A stretch of DNA of 64,000 nucleotides. Origin: an uncultured Maribacter sp. Lineage in GTDB: Bacteria; Bacteroidota; Bacteroidia; Flavobacteriales; Flavobacteriaceae. How positions within the stretch are numbered: the first letter of the stretch is position 1; the number at the start of each line of letters is the position of its first letter. Positions 17,387 through 25,895 of the stretch are shown here, piece after piece. The stretch spans positions 186,001 to 250,000 of the forward strand of contig CANMKG010000004.1 of assembly GCA_947498505.1 (NCBI GenBank). Reading direction: 5' to 3'. The notes beneath the pieces were generated by a model, which worked only from the letters and a program-made list of their open reading frames with translations, was not told the DNA's origin and searched no databases. Position numbers and translations under genes: made by a program.

Positions 17387-18772
17387 TTATTTTGGATTTC
17401 TATTTACTTTAATATTTCTAAAGGATACTTTATCACCATGATCTTGAAGTAATAACTGACCTTCGTCTAATTCTCCAAAATTTGGCCATTTTTTATATTT
17501 ACTTTCAGATACTAATTTTAAATACTCATCACTTTTTCGTTCGTATTCTAAAACTTTAACTCCGTTAATCCAATGTTCAACATGATTGTCAACTGAAGAG
17601 ATGAGTGCTGTATTCCATTCTCCAATAGGATTTAAAGGTTTATTTGTATTAGCCTGTATTAAATCATACAAAGAGCATACTGTTCTGCTCCCTTCATGAT
17701 TTCCTTTTTTAGCGTCTGGGTGTAATTTATCATCAAGTATTTGATATTCTAAACCTATAGAAGAACCAGGACCTTTATTTATATTGGTATCAACATAGTA
17801 TTTTATACCACTATTAGCTCCAGGAGTAAGTTTAAAATCTACGCTAAGCTTAAAATTTGAAAATGAATCAGTTGTTACAATGTCTCCACCAGCAGCAGAT
17901 TCCGCTCCATCAGAAGCTAAAACCGTAAGTTCTCCATTTTCAATTTCCCAACCACTTTCTGGAAACTTATCAAGTTTTGCTCCTCGCCATCCATTTGTGG
18001 TTTTTCCATCCCATAACATTTCCCATCCTCCTTTTTGTTCACTTACGGTAAGGTTGTTTTTGGTAACTAAAGGTTGCAAAGGTGTTTTTTTGCTGTATTT
18101 AGATATACTATCAGTAATTATTTTAATGTTTTTCCAAATAATTTCAGTTCCTTCTTTATGATTTGCTCCGATGGAATGTACCTGTAATCCAATGAAACCA
18201 CTTGCGGTTTTATCATCAATTAAATATGCTGCCGGCACATTATTAATCCATGTTTTTAGGGTGTCTCCAATAGCCTCTATGCGATAATGATTCCAATCGT
18301 TTTGCTTGAAGGCCTTCTGCGCATCAGGATTTTCATCCAAAGGGTTTAACCAACCTCTTCTACCTTCATCATAAACACCTGCACTCCAAGCACGTTTAGA
18401 GGGGTCAATTTCTATTTGATAACCATGTACTCTTCCATTCTGATAATAAGGAATACTATTGCTTCTTATTTGTATTCCTGAATTCATGGTAGAATCTACT
18501 CTATACTCCAATTCTAAGATGAAATCTCCGTACATTTTATCTGAAGTTAGAAACGAGTTTGGCGTGTTTTTTACGGTAGAACCAACAATACCTCCATCTC
18601 TGACTGTATATTTGGCAACGCCTCCAATTTGGGTCCAGCCATTTAATGTTTCACCATCAAATAAACTTATCCAGGGGACCTTATCCTGTTTAACAGGCGA
18701 ACATTGAACAACTGGTAGAGTTAATAGTAGTACTATAAGCGATTTTAGGGTAGTAATTACTTGTGTTTTCAT
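17387..18772 (-). CDS. double DUF1080 (3-keto-disaccharide hydrolase family) lipoprotein
   Basis: 461 residues with two successive DUF1080 domains: the first begins WISLFDGETLNGWTQIGG, the second WEMLWDGKTTNGWRGAK. Each contains the SGIQIRS or SGIKYYV-type strand and HEGSRTVCSLYDL-like metal-site residues. The family includes 3-keto-glucoside hydrolases with a concanavalin-like fold. I prefer ATG 18772 over the GTG at 18811 because it leaves a clean lipoprotein signal ending LPVVQC. The adjacent Gfo oxidoreductase makes a role in 3-keto-glycoside breakdown likely. Confidence 0.88.
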   Translation of the reverse strand: MKTQVITTLKSLIVLLLTLPVVQCSPVKQDKVPWISLFDGETLNGWTQIGGVAKYTVRDGGIVGSTVKNTPNSFLTSDKMYGDFILELEYRVDSTMNSGIQIRSNSIPYYQNGRVHGYQIEIDPSKRAWSAGVYDEGRRGWLNPLDENPDAQKAFKQNDWNHYRIEAIGDTLKTWINNVPAAYLIDDKTASGFIGLQVHSIGANHKEGTEIIWKNIKIITDSISKYSKKTPLQPLVTKNNLTVSEQKGGWEMLWDGKTTNGWRGAKLDKFPESGWEIENGELTVLASDGAESAAGGDIVTTDSFSNFKLSVDFKLTPGANSGIKYYVDTNINKGPGSSIGLEYQILDDKLHPDAKKGNHEGSRTVCSLYDLIQANTNKPLNPIGEWNTALISSVDNHVEHWINGVKVLEYERKSDEYLKLVSESKYKKWPNFGELDEGQLLLQDHGDKVSFRNIKVNRNPK

Positions 18773-18794
18773 GAGATTTTTTAAGAGTATTTTG

Positions 18795-18816
18795 TTTTCG
18801 TGTCCGCACACGAAAA
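18795..18816 (-). promoter_or_regulatory. perfect hairpin/operator-like palindrome in the DUF1080 gene leader
   Basis: TTTTCGTGT and ACACGAAAA form a perfect 9-bp inverted repeat with a CCGC spacer, 23 bases upstream of the chosen ATG. Size and symmetry suit a repressor operator or a leader stem-loop. No cognate regulator is adjacent. Confidence 0.4.
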
Positions 18817-18935
18817 TATTTTTGTTGAAATTACAAATTGTAATGCTTTAAAAAAAATATTGATGGTTTTTTAATACACTACTGCCTAGTATCAGCTCTT
18901 AAAGCGATAAATGTATCTAATGAATGGGGAAAATT

Positions 18936-18971
18936 AAACTGTCAATGTAAAGTTACACTTGACAGTTTTAA
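18936..18971 (-). terminator. terminator-like hairpin downstream of msrA
   Basis: AAACTGTCAA-TGTAA pairs with TTACA-CTTGACAGTTT with one bulged base. On the minus strand it follows the msrA stop by 34 bases and is succeeded by TTTAATTTT. The remaining intergenic DNA (18817-18935) shows nothing further that I recognise. Confidence 0.5.
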
Positions 18972-19004
18972 TTCACATTTAATTCACAGGTTAATGTGTT
19001 TGAG

Positions 19005-19694
19005 TTAATGCGCGTTTTCTTTTAAAAATTCTTTAAAATTTTCCTTGAATCTATTAAGTCTGGGAATAGATACGTTTTGAATATAGGAATTGTAAGGATT
19101 GTTTTTTTCATAATCTTGATGATAATCTTCAGCTTTATAGAAAGTTGAAAACTTAGTTACCTCTGTGGTAATAGGTAAGTCGTCATAAACTTTGTTGTCT
19201 AATAAAGCTTGAATGTAGGAGTCAATAATTTTCTTTTGCTCATCATTTTTGTAAAACGCAATGGAACGATATTGCGTTCCTTTATCAGGGCCTTGTCGAT
19301 TTAGTGTTGTAGGGTCATGCGAACCAAAAAATACCTGGACAAGAGCGGTGAACGAAATTACTTTAGGGTCGTAGTATACTTCCACAGTTTCGGCATGAGT
19401 TGTTTTTCCATAGCCAACCTGCTCATAAGTAGGATTTTTTTCTTTTCCCCCAGCATATCCAGAAATTACCTCTTTAACACCCTTTACACTTTCAAAAATA
19501 GCTTCTACACACCAAAAACATCCACTGGCAAAATAAGCGGTTTCATATTTTTTGAGCTCTTGAGCCGAAAGTTTTACTTCTTCATGACTAACTTCTTCCA
19601 TTTCAGTTACCTCGATATTCTTTTTTTTATTAGATACACATGCTAAGGACATTAAAGGAATTAAGGCAACTACTACAACTTTTAAAAATCTCAT
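19005..19694 (-). CDS. msrA: peptide-methionine (S)-S-oxide reductase, lipoprotein form
   Basis: Repairs oxidised methionine in proteins. The MsrA core shows GCFWC at 58-62 (catalytic Cys59) followed by VEAIFESVKGV, then SGYAGG and HAETVEVYYDP, and HQDY near 195. The ATG at 19694 gives 229 residues and a lipoprotein signal (ALIPLMSLAC), so this enzyme acts in the periplasm. A TTG at 19730 is also in frame but would add 12 charged residues before the signal. Monocistronic. Confidence 0.93.
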   Translation of the reverse strand: MRFLKVVVVALIPLMSLACVSNKKKNIEVTEMEEVSHEEVKLSAQELKKYETAYFASGCFWCVEAIFESVKGVKEVISGYAGGKEKNPTYEQVGYGKTTHAETVEVYYDPKVISFTALVQVFFGSHDPTTLNRQGPDKGTQYRSIAFYKNDEQKKIIDSYIQALLDNKVYDDLPITTEVTKFSTFYKAEDYHQDYEKNNPYNSYIQNVSIPRLNRFKENFKEFLKENAH

Positions 19695-19826
19695 ATTTCT
19701 TTTTTTAAGCAATTTTTGTTTTGGTAACAATAAGTTACTAATACTTACAGATTACAGGGTTAAAGAGATGTTAATTGTTTTTTAGTAAAGGTATAATTAA
19801 GTTTGGAGTTAGATTATAAATAAACT

Positions 19827-20501
19827 ATGCTGGAGAAACATCTTGAGAACTATAGCCAAGGAAGTATTGCTTTATTAGATGATACCATTCCCTTTTCTAA
19901 ATATACACCGTTGGATTTATCTGGGACTAATAATGAGCTGTCCGAATATAATATGGGTAATCCTGATTCGTGTCAAGAATATATTAATGAAGTTTTAAAA
20001 AGAACTAGTGCTGAGGTAGCTTTTGGTGGGTATTTAGAAAAAAGAAGTTTATATGCTAAAGAAGGTAACTTTATTGGCTCTGGTAAGACACCAAGAAATA
20101 TTCATATAGGAATGGATTTTTGGGCACCCTCCGGAACTAAAGTATTAACACCAATTGACGGTGAGGTACATAGTTTTAAAAACAATACTACCAAAGGTGA
20201 TTATGGACCTACCATTATATTAAAACATCAGCTAGCGCAAATTACATTTTACACCTTATATGGTCATTTATCCCTAGAGTCTATTTCCGAACTTTATGTG
20301 GGTAAAAAATTTAAAAGTGGAATGCAATTAGCAACATTAGGCACTCCTGCTTTTAATGTAAATTATGCACCACATTTGCATTTTCAGATAATTAAAGATA
20401 TTCAAGAATATTATGGTGATTACCCCGGAGTTTGTTCCGCTGATACCTTAGAATTTTATTTTGCAAATTGCCCAGACCCTAATTTACTTCTTAAAATATG
20501 A
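19827..20501 (+). CDS. M23-type peptidoglycan metallopeptidase family protein without a signal peptide
   Basis: A 224-residue protein with the LytM/M23 zinc motifs HIGMD at 93-97, YGHLS at 146-150 and HLHF at 183-186. His93, Asp97 and His185 are the expected zinc ligands, with His147 and His183 for catalysis. M23 enzymes cut peptide cross-links in peptidoglycan. No signal peptide or membrane segment is visible before the domain, so it may be cytosolic or reach the wall by an unusual route. Monocistronic, with its own upstream spacer. Confidence 0.85.
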   Translation: MLEKHLENYSQGSIALLDDTIPFSKYTPLDLSGTNNELSEYNMGNPDSCQEYINEVLKRTSAEVAFGGYLEKRSLYAKEGNFIGSGKTPRNIHIGMDFWAPSGTKVLTPIDGEVHSFKNNTTKGDYGPTIILKHQLAQITFYTLYGHLSLESISELYVGKKFKSGMQLATLGTPAFNVNYAPHLHFQIIKDIQEYYGDYPGVCSADTLEFYFANCPDPNLLLKI

Positions 20502-20580
20502 TTAAATAAAAGCCATTTTTATCCAAAAATGACTTTTAACCATGCTTTAGAACGCGATTTATCCCGATTAAAAACATTTT

Positions 20581-20740
20581 AAATCGGTAATGTGTTTTGG
20601 AGGATGAATACGTTCATCGAACATTTTTTGCACTTAATCTTAAGTTTTGCTTTCTACCGAAAAATAGGGTGTTTTGAACGATTTAGGAGGCTCTAAAGTA
20701 CGCTTGCGACGGTTATAATAATGTAACTAAAACGCAAGAC
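20581..20740 (+). promoter_or_regulatory. conserved leader of the small secreted peptide gene
   Basis: AAATCGGTAA begins 160 bases before the ATG and TCGAACATTTTTT begins 124 bases before it. The distant third homologue at 56012 has the same two blocks at 159 and 123 bases. Directly before the ATG a stem CTTGCG (20703-20708) / CGCAAG (20733-20738), with inner GTTA/TAAC, can form. Conservation with fixed spacing points to a regulatory or structured 5' region. Confidence 0.55.
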
Positions 20741-20956
20741 ATGAAAGCAATAATCACAATAATCTTTATCCTTTTTATCGGAGTAGCAGCACAAGCTCAA
20801 GATGCTAAAGAAGTAAAAGTTGTTACTGTTGAAAAAACAGTTGTGATTAAAACAGCTGAAGAAGCTAAAGTAGCTCGTTTATACAAATTCAAAAACTCCA
20901 GAATTAAAAAAGCGTTATCATTTACTACAAAAAGAAACAAAGCTAAATTGGCTTAG
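20741..20956 (+). CDS. small secreted basic peptide, copy 1
   Basis: A 71-residue product with a clear signal peptide (MKAIITIIFILFIGVAAQA, cut before QDAKE). This leaves a mature peptide of about 50 residues. The middle is valine-, lysine- and threonine-rich; the C-terminal block VARLYKFKNSRIKKALSF, followed by TTKRNKAKLA, is strongly basic. The same block ends the 21421 and 56012 genes, so it is a real family. I know no characterised member; export is the only property the sequence supports. Confidence 0.8.
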   Translation: MKAIITIIFILFIGVAAQAQDAKEVKVVTVEKTVVIKTAEEAKVARLYKFKNSRIKKALSFTTKRNKAKLA

Positions 20957-21204
20957 GAAATATCAACAGGAAATTAATAGTATTTTTAAATACTGTATTC
21001 GTTCGAATAAGATTAAGAGATTTTAACTCATCTACTAAAAACAGATTCCCAATACAACTAATAGGATGAAACTTTTGCTGTTATGAAAATTACTGGCTTT
21101 AAAAAGCATTTAAATATCTAGTCATTTCTTTTTTAGTTAAAATATCCAGTTTAAAAGACCTTCATTTAATTTAGTTTTTGAGTGTTTATTTTACGTTTTG
21201 CTTA

Positions 21205-21637
21205 AAAATTGACTTTTATACCTTTTTAGAATGGCATTTTATCCCGATTAAAAACACTTAAAATCGGTAATGTGTTTTGGAGGGTGAATACGTTCATCGA
21301 ACATTTTTTACACTTAATCTTAAGTTTTGCTTTCTACCGAAAAATAAGGTGTTTTGAACGATTTAGGAGGCTCTAAAGTAGGCTTGCGACGGTTATAATA
21401 ATGTAACTAAAACGCAAGACATGAAAGCAATAATCACAATAATCTTTATCCTTTTTATCGGAGTAGCAGCACAAGCTCAAGATGCTAAAGAAGTAAAAGT
21501 TGTTACTGTTGAAAAAACAGTTGTGATTAAAACAGCTGAAGAAACTAAAGTAGCTCGTTTATACAAATTCAAAAACTCTAGAATTAAAAAAGCGTTATCA
21601 TTTACTACAAAAAGAAACAAAGCTAAATTGGCTTAAG
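21205..21637 (+). repeat. direct repeat, second copy (small-peptide gene with leader)
   Basis: Second unit of the tandem duplication, offset 680 bases from the first. Differences in the leader include AGGATGAAT to AGGGTGAAT and TTTTTGCAC to TTTTTACAC. In the gene one Ala codon became Thr and one arginine-context codon changed silently. The near identity indicates a recent duplication or gene conversion. Confidence 0.9.
21421..21636 (+). CDS. small secreted basic peptide, copy 2
   Basis: 71 residues, identical to copy 1 except for one substitution (EEAKVAR to EETKVAR). It has the same signal peptide and the same basic C-terminal block. Its leader, including the stem before the ATG, is also duplicated. 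It lies at the left edge of the 34-kb minus-strand accessory region. Confidence 0.8.
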   Translation: MKAIITIIFILFIGVAAQAQDAKEVKVVTVEKTVVIKTAEETKVARLYKFKNSRIKKALSFTTKRNKAKLA

Positions 21638-21702
21638 ATAATAACCTAACAAGTGCTAGTCAATATGAAAGTTATACTTTGTGATGGTTCAAGTATTTAT
21701 TT

Positions 21703-22188
21703 CTAACTTCTTGGTTTTATAGGAATCCAAACTTCTTCTTCAGAATCAGGAGCATTGTTTTTATATTTTTCTCCCAATAACTCAAAATGCGGCTTATTGT
21801 CTAATTCGTATTCAGAGTTAGGTAACCACACACTATAAATGTATTGCGCGGTTTTTGGAAAGTCGCTTGCAGGTCCGATATGATTAAAAACGGCATATAA
21901 TCCTTCTTGCAATATAAATTGTTCCATACCTTCTGGAATATCATTAAAGCTATCAACCTCAGCAGTTGCCCATTTTGTGAATGGGTTTTTAGGGTTAAAG
22001 TTGGTAAAATAGGTAATGCTATCATACACCTGAATAGAAAATAAAGAAGAACCAGCAATGTTTTTAATTGCTTTACGATTAGTCATAAAGTTTTTCCAAA
22101 GTATGCTTGTTTTATTATCCACCAAACTCATATGCATGCGCATTCCTATGAGTTTTGTTTCTGGCAAGGTTTCAATTCGGTGTTGCAC
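21703..22188 (-). CDS. GyrI-like / AraC effector-binding domain protein
   Basis: A 161-residue stand-alone small-molecule-binding domain. The pattern MQHRIETLPETKLIGMRMHMSL, then LFSIQVYDSITYF, FILQEGLYAVFNHIGPASDFPKTAQYIYSVWLP and the C-terminal EEVWIPIK are typical of the GyrI-like (SOUL-type) fold found at the C terminus of AraC regulators or alone. No DNA-binding domain is attached. Stand-alone members bind or hydrolyse hydrophobic ligands; which applies here is unknown. Monocistronic, convergent with the small peptide gene. Confidence 0.85.
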   Translation of the reverse strand: MQHRIETLPETKLIGMRMHMSLVDNKTSILWKNFMTNRKAIKNIAGSSLFSIQVYDSITYFTNFNPKNPFTKWATAEVDSFNDIPEGMEQFILQEGLYAVFNHIGPASDFPKTAQYIYSVWLPNSEYELDNKPHFELLGEKYKNNAPDSEEEVWIPIKPRS

Positions 22189-22306
22189 GTTTTAGTAAAG
22201 TTATATTAACAGAGCAGTATTAGAAACTAAATTTCTAGACTTTAAAAATATAAAATAACAGTTAACTACTTGTCTTTAACTAGGTAAAAGAAAACTGTTG
22301 TTTTAC

Positions 22307-23269
22307 CTAACGTTCAGTCTGCGGAAAGTGGGGAATTCCTTTTTGAGCATTAAAATCGTGAGCTGGGATAATATTTAATTCTGGTTTTTTCCTTTTTAGA
22401 TGGTATACCTTTGCAATGGTTTCTTTAATTTTTTCGCTATCGCCATCTACTTTGTTTCTTGGAATGGCATGTTTTTCTGAAGGACCTATAAAAGCTTCCG
22501 CGGCCCAGGTTAAATCTCCGGTGAAAAAATATCGCTTGTCAGATTTTAAGTTAACAAACATTCCTAACGAACCTTTTGTATGACCTGGAAGTTTAACTAA
22601 CACCACAGTTCCATCGTTGAAAACATCATAACTTTCCGAAAAATTCTCATAAGCAATAGGATTAAAAGTTATAAATTTCCACTTTATGAAATCTGCATTG
22701 TATTGTGCTTTTATGAATGCCGGCGGGTTTGCTTCTTTGCTTAAACCGTGATTATATTCCTCTTTCGTTACCCATACTTTGGCTTGAGGAAAATCTTTTA
22801 TTCCGCTTGCGTGATCAAAATGAAGGTGAGAGGGTATTATAAAATCAACCGAATCTGGACTAAAATTATTTTTAATAAGTGTTTCTTTCAGAGATTCTAA
22901 TTTGGTAAACTTAAACATTTGACGGTCTAGAAAAGAAAACTCATTGTGAAATTGCGCTTCTATTTCACTACCTAAGCCAGTGTCAAATACAAAGTTACCC
23001 TTTGGGTGCTGAATTAATATTGAAACGTGAGAAAGCTTTCGAGTTTTAAACAAACTTCCTCCTCTAAATACAAATGCTTCAGGGGTTTTTGCATAGCCAG
23101 TTTCTATAATTGAAAGCGAAAAAGATACTGTTTTATCTGTTGGATAGTTTTCGTAGAACAGATTAGGCTCTGGATATTGAGAGATGTCAATTGTTGTTTT
23201 ACAAGATTGAACAAAGTAGATAATACCAATGATTAATATGGTTGGTAAAATGATTTTATATTTTCTCAT
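22307..23269 (-). CDS. metallo-beta-lactamase-fold lactonase-like hydrolase, lipoprotein
   Basis: 320 residues from ATG 23269, preferred over the TTG at 23293 because it leaves a clean lipoprotein signal ending YFVQSC. The zinc motif HLHFDH is at 148-153 and is followed by LVKLPGHTKGSLGMFV and FTGDLTWAAE. This arrangement is that of the AiiA/AttM quorum-quenching lactonase branch. Periplasmic or outer-membrane location is expected. A Crp/Fnr regulator gene ends 61 bases upstream, suggesting local control. Confidence 0.85.
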   Translation of the reverse strand: MRKYKIILPTILIIGIIYFVQSCKTTIDISQYPEPNLFYENYPTDKTVSFSLSIIETGYAKTPEAFVFRGGSLFKTRKLSHVSILIQHPKGNFVFDTGLGSEIEAQFHNEFSFLDRQMFKFTKLESLKETLIKNNFSPDSVDFIIPSHLHFDHASGIKDFPQAKVWVTKEEYNHGLSKEANPPAFIKAQYNADFIKWKFITFNPIAYENFSESYDVFNDGTVVLVKLPGHTKGSLGMFVNLKSDKRYFFTGDLTWAAEAFIGPSEKHAIPRNKVDGDSEKIKETIAKVYHLKRKKPELNIIPAHDFNAQKGIPHFPQTER

Positions 23270-23330
23270 AATGCTATGTTTAATAAAAAACAAAGAAACA
23301 TTAGGTGAAAAACGCCTGCATTGATATTTG

Positions 23331-23906
23331 TTAAGAAATGGATATTTCTTTTCTAATTCTACTTAATGATTCTGGAGCAATTCCGAGAAAAGAAGCAATC
23401 ATGTATTGAGGAACTCTTTGAACAATTTTTTTATCGTAGTTTTTTATGAACTCTAGGTACTTTTCCTTTGCCGTTTTTGTTTGCATGGTTAAGGTTCTAT
23501 CAACAACACATAAGTAATTTTTTTCTGCTAAAATTCTACCTAGTCTTTCAAATTTAGAAGAAGTATTATACAATTCCATTAGTGCTTGATGAGACAGTTC
23601 ATACACGGTACTGTCTTCTAAAACTTCTAAAGTTTCAAAAGATGGAGTTTGACTAATAAGGCTGGAAAAAACAGAGATAAATTGCTTATTACAGGCAAAA
23701 TAGGTGTTAATTTCTTTTCCTGCTTGTAAATGATAAGTTCTAAGTAGTCCAGATTCTACAAAATACAAATTGTGCGCTACATTACCTTGGTTTAGTAGCA
23801 ACGCTTTAGCTTTAAAATCCCTGCGCTTTAGCTTTGAACTAAAATTATTCCATTCACTTTTGGTTAAACCAATTAAATCCTCTAGTATATTATATAGTTC
23901 AATCAT
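23331..23906 (-). CDS. Crp/Fnr family transcriptional regulator
   Basis: 191 residues: an N-terminal cyclic-nucleotide-binding-type beta barrel (AKALLLNQGNVAHNLYFVESGLLRTYHL near 33-60) and a C-terminal winged helix ending RVPQYMIASFLGIAPESLSRIRKE. No Fe-S cysteines or clear cAMP-binding arginine motif are visible, so the ligand is unknown. One of five such regulators in the accessory region, each placed just upstream of effector genes on the same strand; here the lactonase-like hydrolase. Confidence 0.88.
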   Translation of the reverse strand: MIELYNILEDLIGLTKSEWNNFSSKLKRRDFKAKALLLNQGNVAHNLYFVESGLLRTYHLQAGKEINTYFACNKQFISVFSSLISQTPSFETLEVLEDSTVYELSHQALMELYNTSSKFERLGRILAEKNYLCVVDRTLTMQTKTAKEKYLEFIKNYDKKIVQRVPQYMIASFLGIAPESLSRIRKEISIS

Positions 23907-24040
23907 TTGATGTTACAATCCAAGTAGATTAATAGTCTTTTGCCTTTTTTAAGACCAAATGTAGTTAATGTTTTTGCTTTAGTAACCTTAATTTTGAAAC
24001 TCAATAGGAGTGGGGAGTGTGCTTCTAAATACCCTAAAAA

Positions 24041-24068
24041 AAAGCACAGGCCATTTAACCTGTGCTTA
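24041..24068 (-). terminator. rho-independent terminator of the YceI operon
   Basis: AAGCACAGG and CCTGTGCTT form a 9-bp stem with an 8-base loop. On the minus strand it is followed by a run of eight T residues, 25 bases after the YceI stop. Confidence 0.85.
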
Positions 24069-24092
24069 ACTATAATATAATTAAAGGTTTGA

Positions 24093-24668
24093 CTAAAACT
24101 CTAAGTCTACATTTAATTCAAACTCATCATAAATGGCTTTGTCTTTTAACCCATCAAAGAAACTTGCTGAACCATATTTTACGTCAAACTTGGTTCTATC
24201 AATTTTTAAAGATGCATTGGCTTTACTTCCATAAACAGATAAATCAAAAGTTACTTTTTCGGTTTTACCTTTAATCGTAATATTACCTGTTACCTTATAT
24301 GAGTTTTTACCAGTAGCTTTTACCTTAGTAAATACAAGAGATGCTTTTGGAAAACTACTTACACCAAAAAAATCATCTGATTTTAAATGTCCTTCAAGTT
24401 TGTTTTTATAGTCTCCCTCAAGATCAGTTACACTAATTGAGGTCATATCTATTTCAAATTTACCACCAGTTAACTTTTCATTATCAAAAATTAGGTTACC
24501 CGATTTAATGGAGACTTCTCCTAAATGAGAACCTGTTACTTTGTATGCTTTCCAAGTAACTTTACTTTTTTCAGTGTTTACTTCTTTTTTAATACTATCT
24601 AATGTCGTGAATGAAAATGTGATAATTGCAATAGCAATAACCGCTGTAATTTTTTTTATTGTATTCAT
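24093..24668 (-). CDS. YceI family lipid-binding protein, periplasmic
   Basis: 191 residues with a signal peptide (VIAIAIITFSFTTLDS). The lipocalin-like YceI barrel shows VNTEKSKVTWKAYKVTGSHLGEVSIKSGNL, the FEIDMTSI strand and the C-terminal FDVKYGSASFFDGLKDKAIYDEFELNVDL. YceI proteins bind polyisoprenoids or other amphiphiles and are often induced by redox or acid stress. It is cotranscribed with a SnoaL-like gene 16 bases upstream and probably a Crp/Fnr gene further up. Confidence 0.93.
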   Translation of the reverse strand: MNTIKKITAVIAIAIITFSFTTLDSIKKEVNTEKSKVTWKAYKVTGSHLGEVSIKSGNLIFDNEKLTGGKFEIDMTSISVTDLEGDYKNKLEGHLKSDDFFGVSSFPKASLVFTKVKATGKNSYKVTGNITIKGKTEKVTFDLSVYGSKANASLKIDRTKFDVKYGSASFFDGLKDKAIYDEFELNVDLEF

Positions 24669-24684
24669 TATTTCTAATTTTTAT

Positions 24685-25038
24685 TTATGATCCGTAATAG
24701 AATTTTTCTCTTATTATTTTACCATCTTGCCATTCTTGAAGCGCAACTTGTTTGTAGTTTCTTTCTCCCCAATCTTTGTGTGTATAATCAAAATACCACT
24801 CAACCATAGTGGTGTTTTCTCCTATGGTTACATTTAAAGGTTGAGCTCCTCTGAACTCGGTTATGGAAGCAAAGAAATCTTCTTCGCGCTTTCTGTTGTT
24901 AGCCTTCCCAATTACCTCAGGATTTTCGTTTTCTTGCATCACAACATCATCATGATAAAATTCGTCAAAAGCCTCTAGGGCTTTGCCTTGAAGAATCATG
25001 TCGTTAATTGTACTGATTTTTTCTAATAAGGTATTCAT
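24685..25038 (-). CDS. SnoaL-like (NTF2-fold) protein
   Basis: 117 residues, cytosolic. The cone-shaped alpha/beta barrel pattern is recognisable from ALEAFDEFYHDDVVMQENENPEVIGKANNRKREEDFFA and MVEWYFDYTHKDWGERNYKQVALQEWQDGKI. Members are isomerases, hydrolases or binding proteins; the sequence does not decide. Middle gene of the Crp/Fnr - SnoaL - YceI set. Confidence 0.85.
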   Translation of the reverse strand: MNTLLEKISTINDMILQGKALEAFDEFYHDDVVMQENENPEVIGKANNRKREEDFFASITEFRGAQPLNVTIGENTTMVEWYFDYTHKDWGERNYKQVALQEWQDGKIIREKFYYGS

Positions 25039-25135
25039 ATTTTAAATTTTTAAGATTCTGGTACAAATGTCCAAAACATTAAAAGCTCAAAAAATGAACT
25101 AGAATATAAAATGAAGTTAAACTAGATTAACTTGT

Positions 25136-25720
25136 TTATTGTTCGTGAATAAGTTGACTTTTTATTTTGCTTAAGAATTCTTTTGTAATCCCTAGGTATG
25201 AAGCAATCATATATTGTGGAACTCGCTGGTCTATTTTTGGGTAGGCGCTCTTAAAAATTTGATATCTTTCTTTAGCATCAAGACTAAAATTTCTAATAAT
25301 TCTTTTTTGCGATGCTACAAAAGCGCGTTCTATTATTTTTCTGAAAAGACGTTCTAATTTGGGAATTTCAACATATAACTCCTCAAGATTTTCATATGTA
25401 AATTGTACTAATTGCGTGTTTTCAAGACATTGAACGTTAAAGTCGGCAGGAGTTTGAGTAATAAAACTACCAAGGTCTGAGGTCCACCAATCTTCAATAG
25501 AAAACATTACCACATGTTCCTGACCTTCTGAATCTACGTAAAAAGTTTTTGTGCAACCAGAAAGAATGTAATTAGCACTTCTACAAACATCGTTTTGCTG
25601 AACTATGTATTGATTTTTGAGATACCTCCTAAGTACTATTTTAGAAAGTAAAAGGGTTTCTTCCTCTGGTGTTAAGTTTACATATTTGTTGATGTATTTT
25701 AAAAAAGGACTTGTGTTCAT
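25136..25720 (-). CDS. Crp/Fnr family transcriptional regulator
   Basis: 194 residues with an N-terminal ligand-binding barrel (KNQYIVQQNDVCRSANYILSGCTKTFYVDSEGQEHVVMF) and a C-terminal winged helix ending RVPQYMIASYLGITKEFLSKIKSQ. It starts the group that continues with the SnoaL-like and YceI genes on the same strand, 97 bases downstream. Ligand unknown. Related to, but clearly divergent from, the other four Crp/Fnr proteins of this window. Confidence 0.88.
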   Translation of the reverse strand: MNTSPFLKYINKYVNLTPEEETLLLSKIVLRRYLKNQYIVQQNDVCRSANYILSGCTKTFYVDSEGQEHVVMFSIEDWWTSDLGSFITQTPADFNVQCLENTQLVQFTYENLEELYVEIPKLERLFRKIIERAFVASQKRIIRNFSLDAKERYQIFKSAYPKIDQRVPQYMIASYLGITKEFLSKIKSQLIHEQ

Positions 25721-25895
25721 TTATTTTTTAATTACACCTAAGAATCTGTTTTATGTAGGTTGAGTGCAAAAATAATCATAAACCTATAGGTTTTGTTTTC
25801 TTAACATTTGTTTTGCACTTTGGTTTATTTTGAAGTGTTAGGATATTGATAATAGCTAATGAATATAAAATAACCTTATAGCATGTAGTTAAACC

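Larger units (their letters stand above)
20525..20957 (+). repeat. direct repeat, first copy (small-peptide gene with leader)
   Basis: Bases 20525-20957 recur at 21205-21637 with a constant offset of 680 bases and no indel; only scattered substitutions separate the copies. Each copy contains a leader of about 200 bases and a 71-codon gene. The copies diverge abruptly after the stop codon. The 247 bases between them show no gene or structure that I recognise. Confidence 0.9.
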
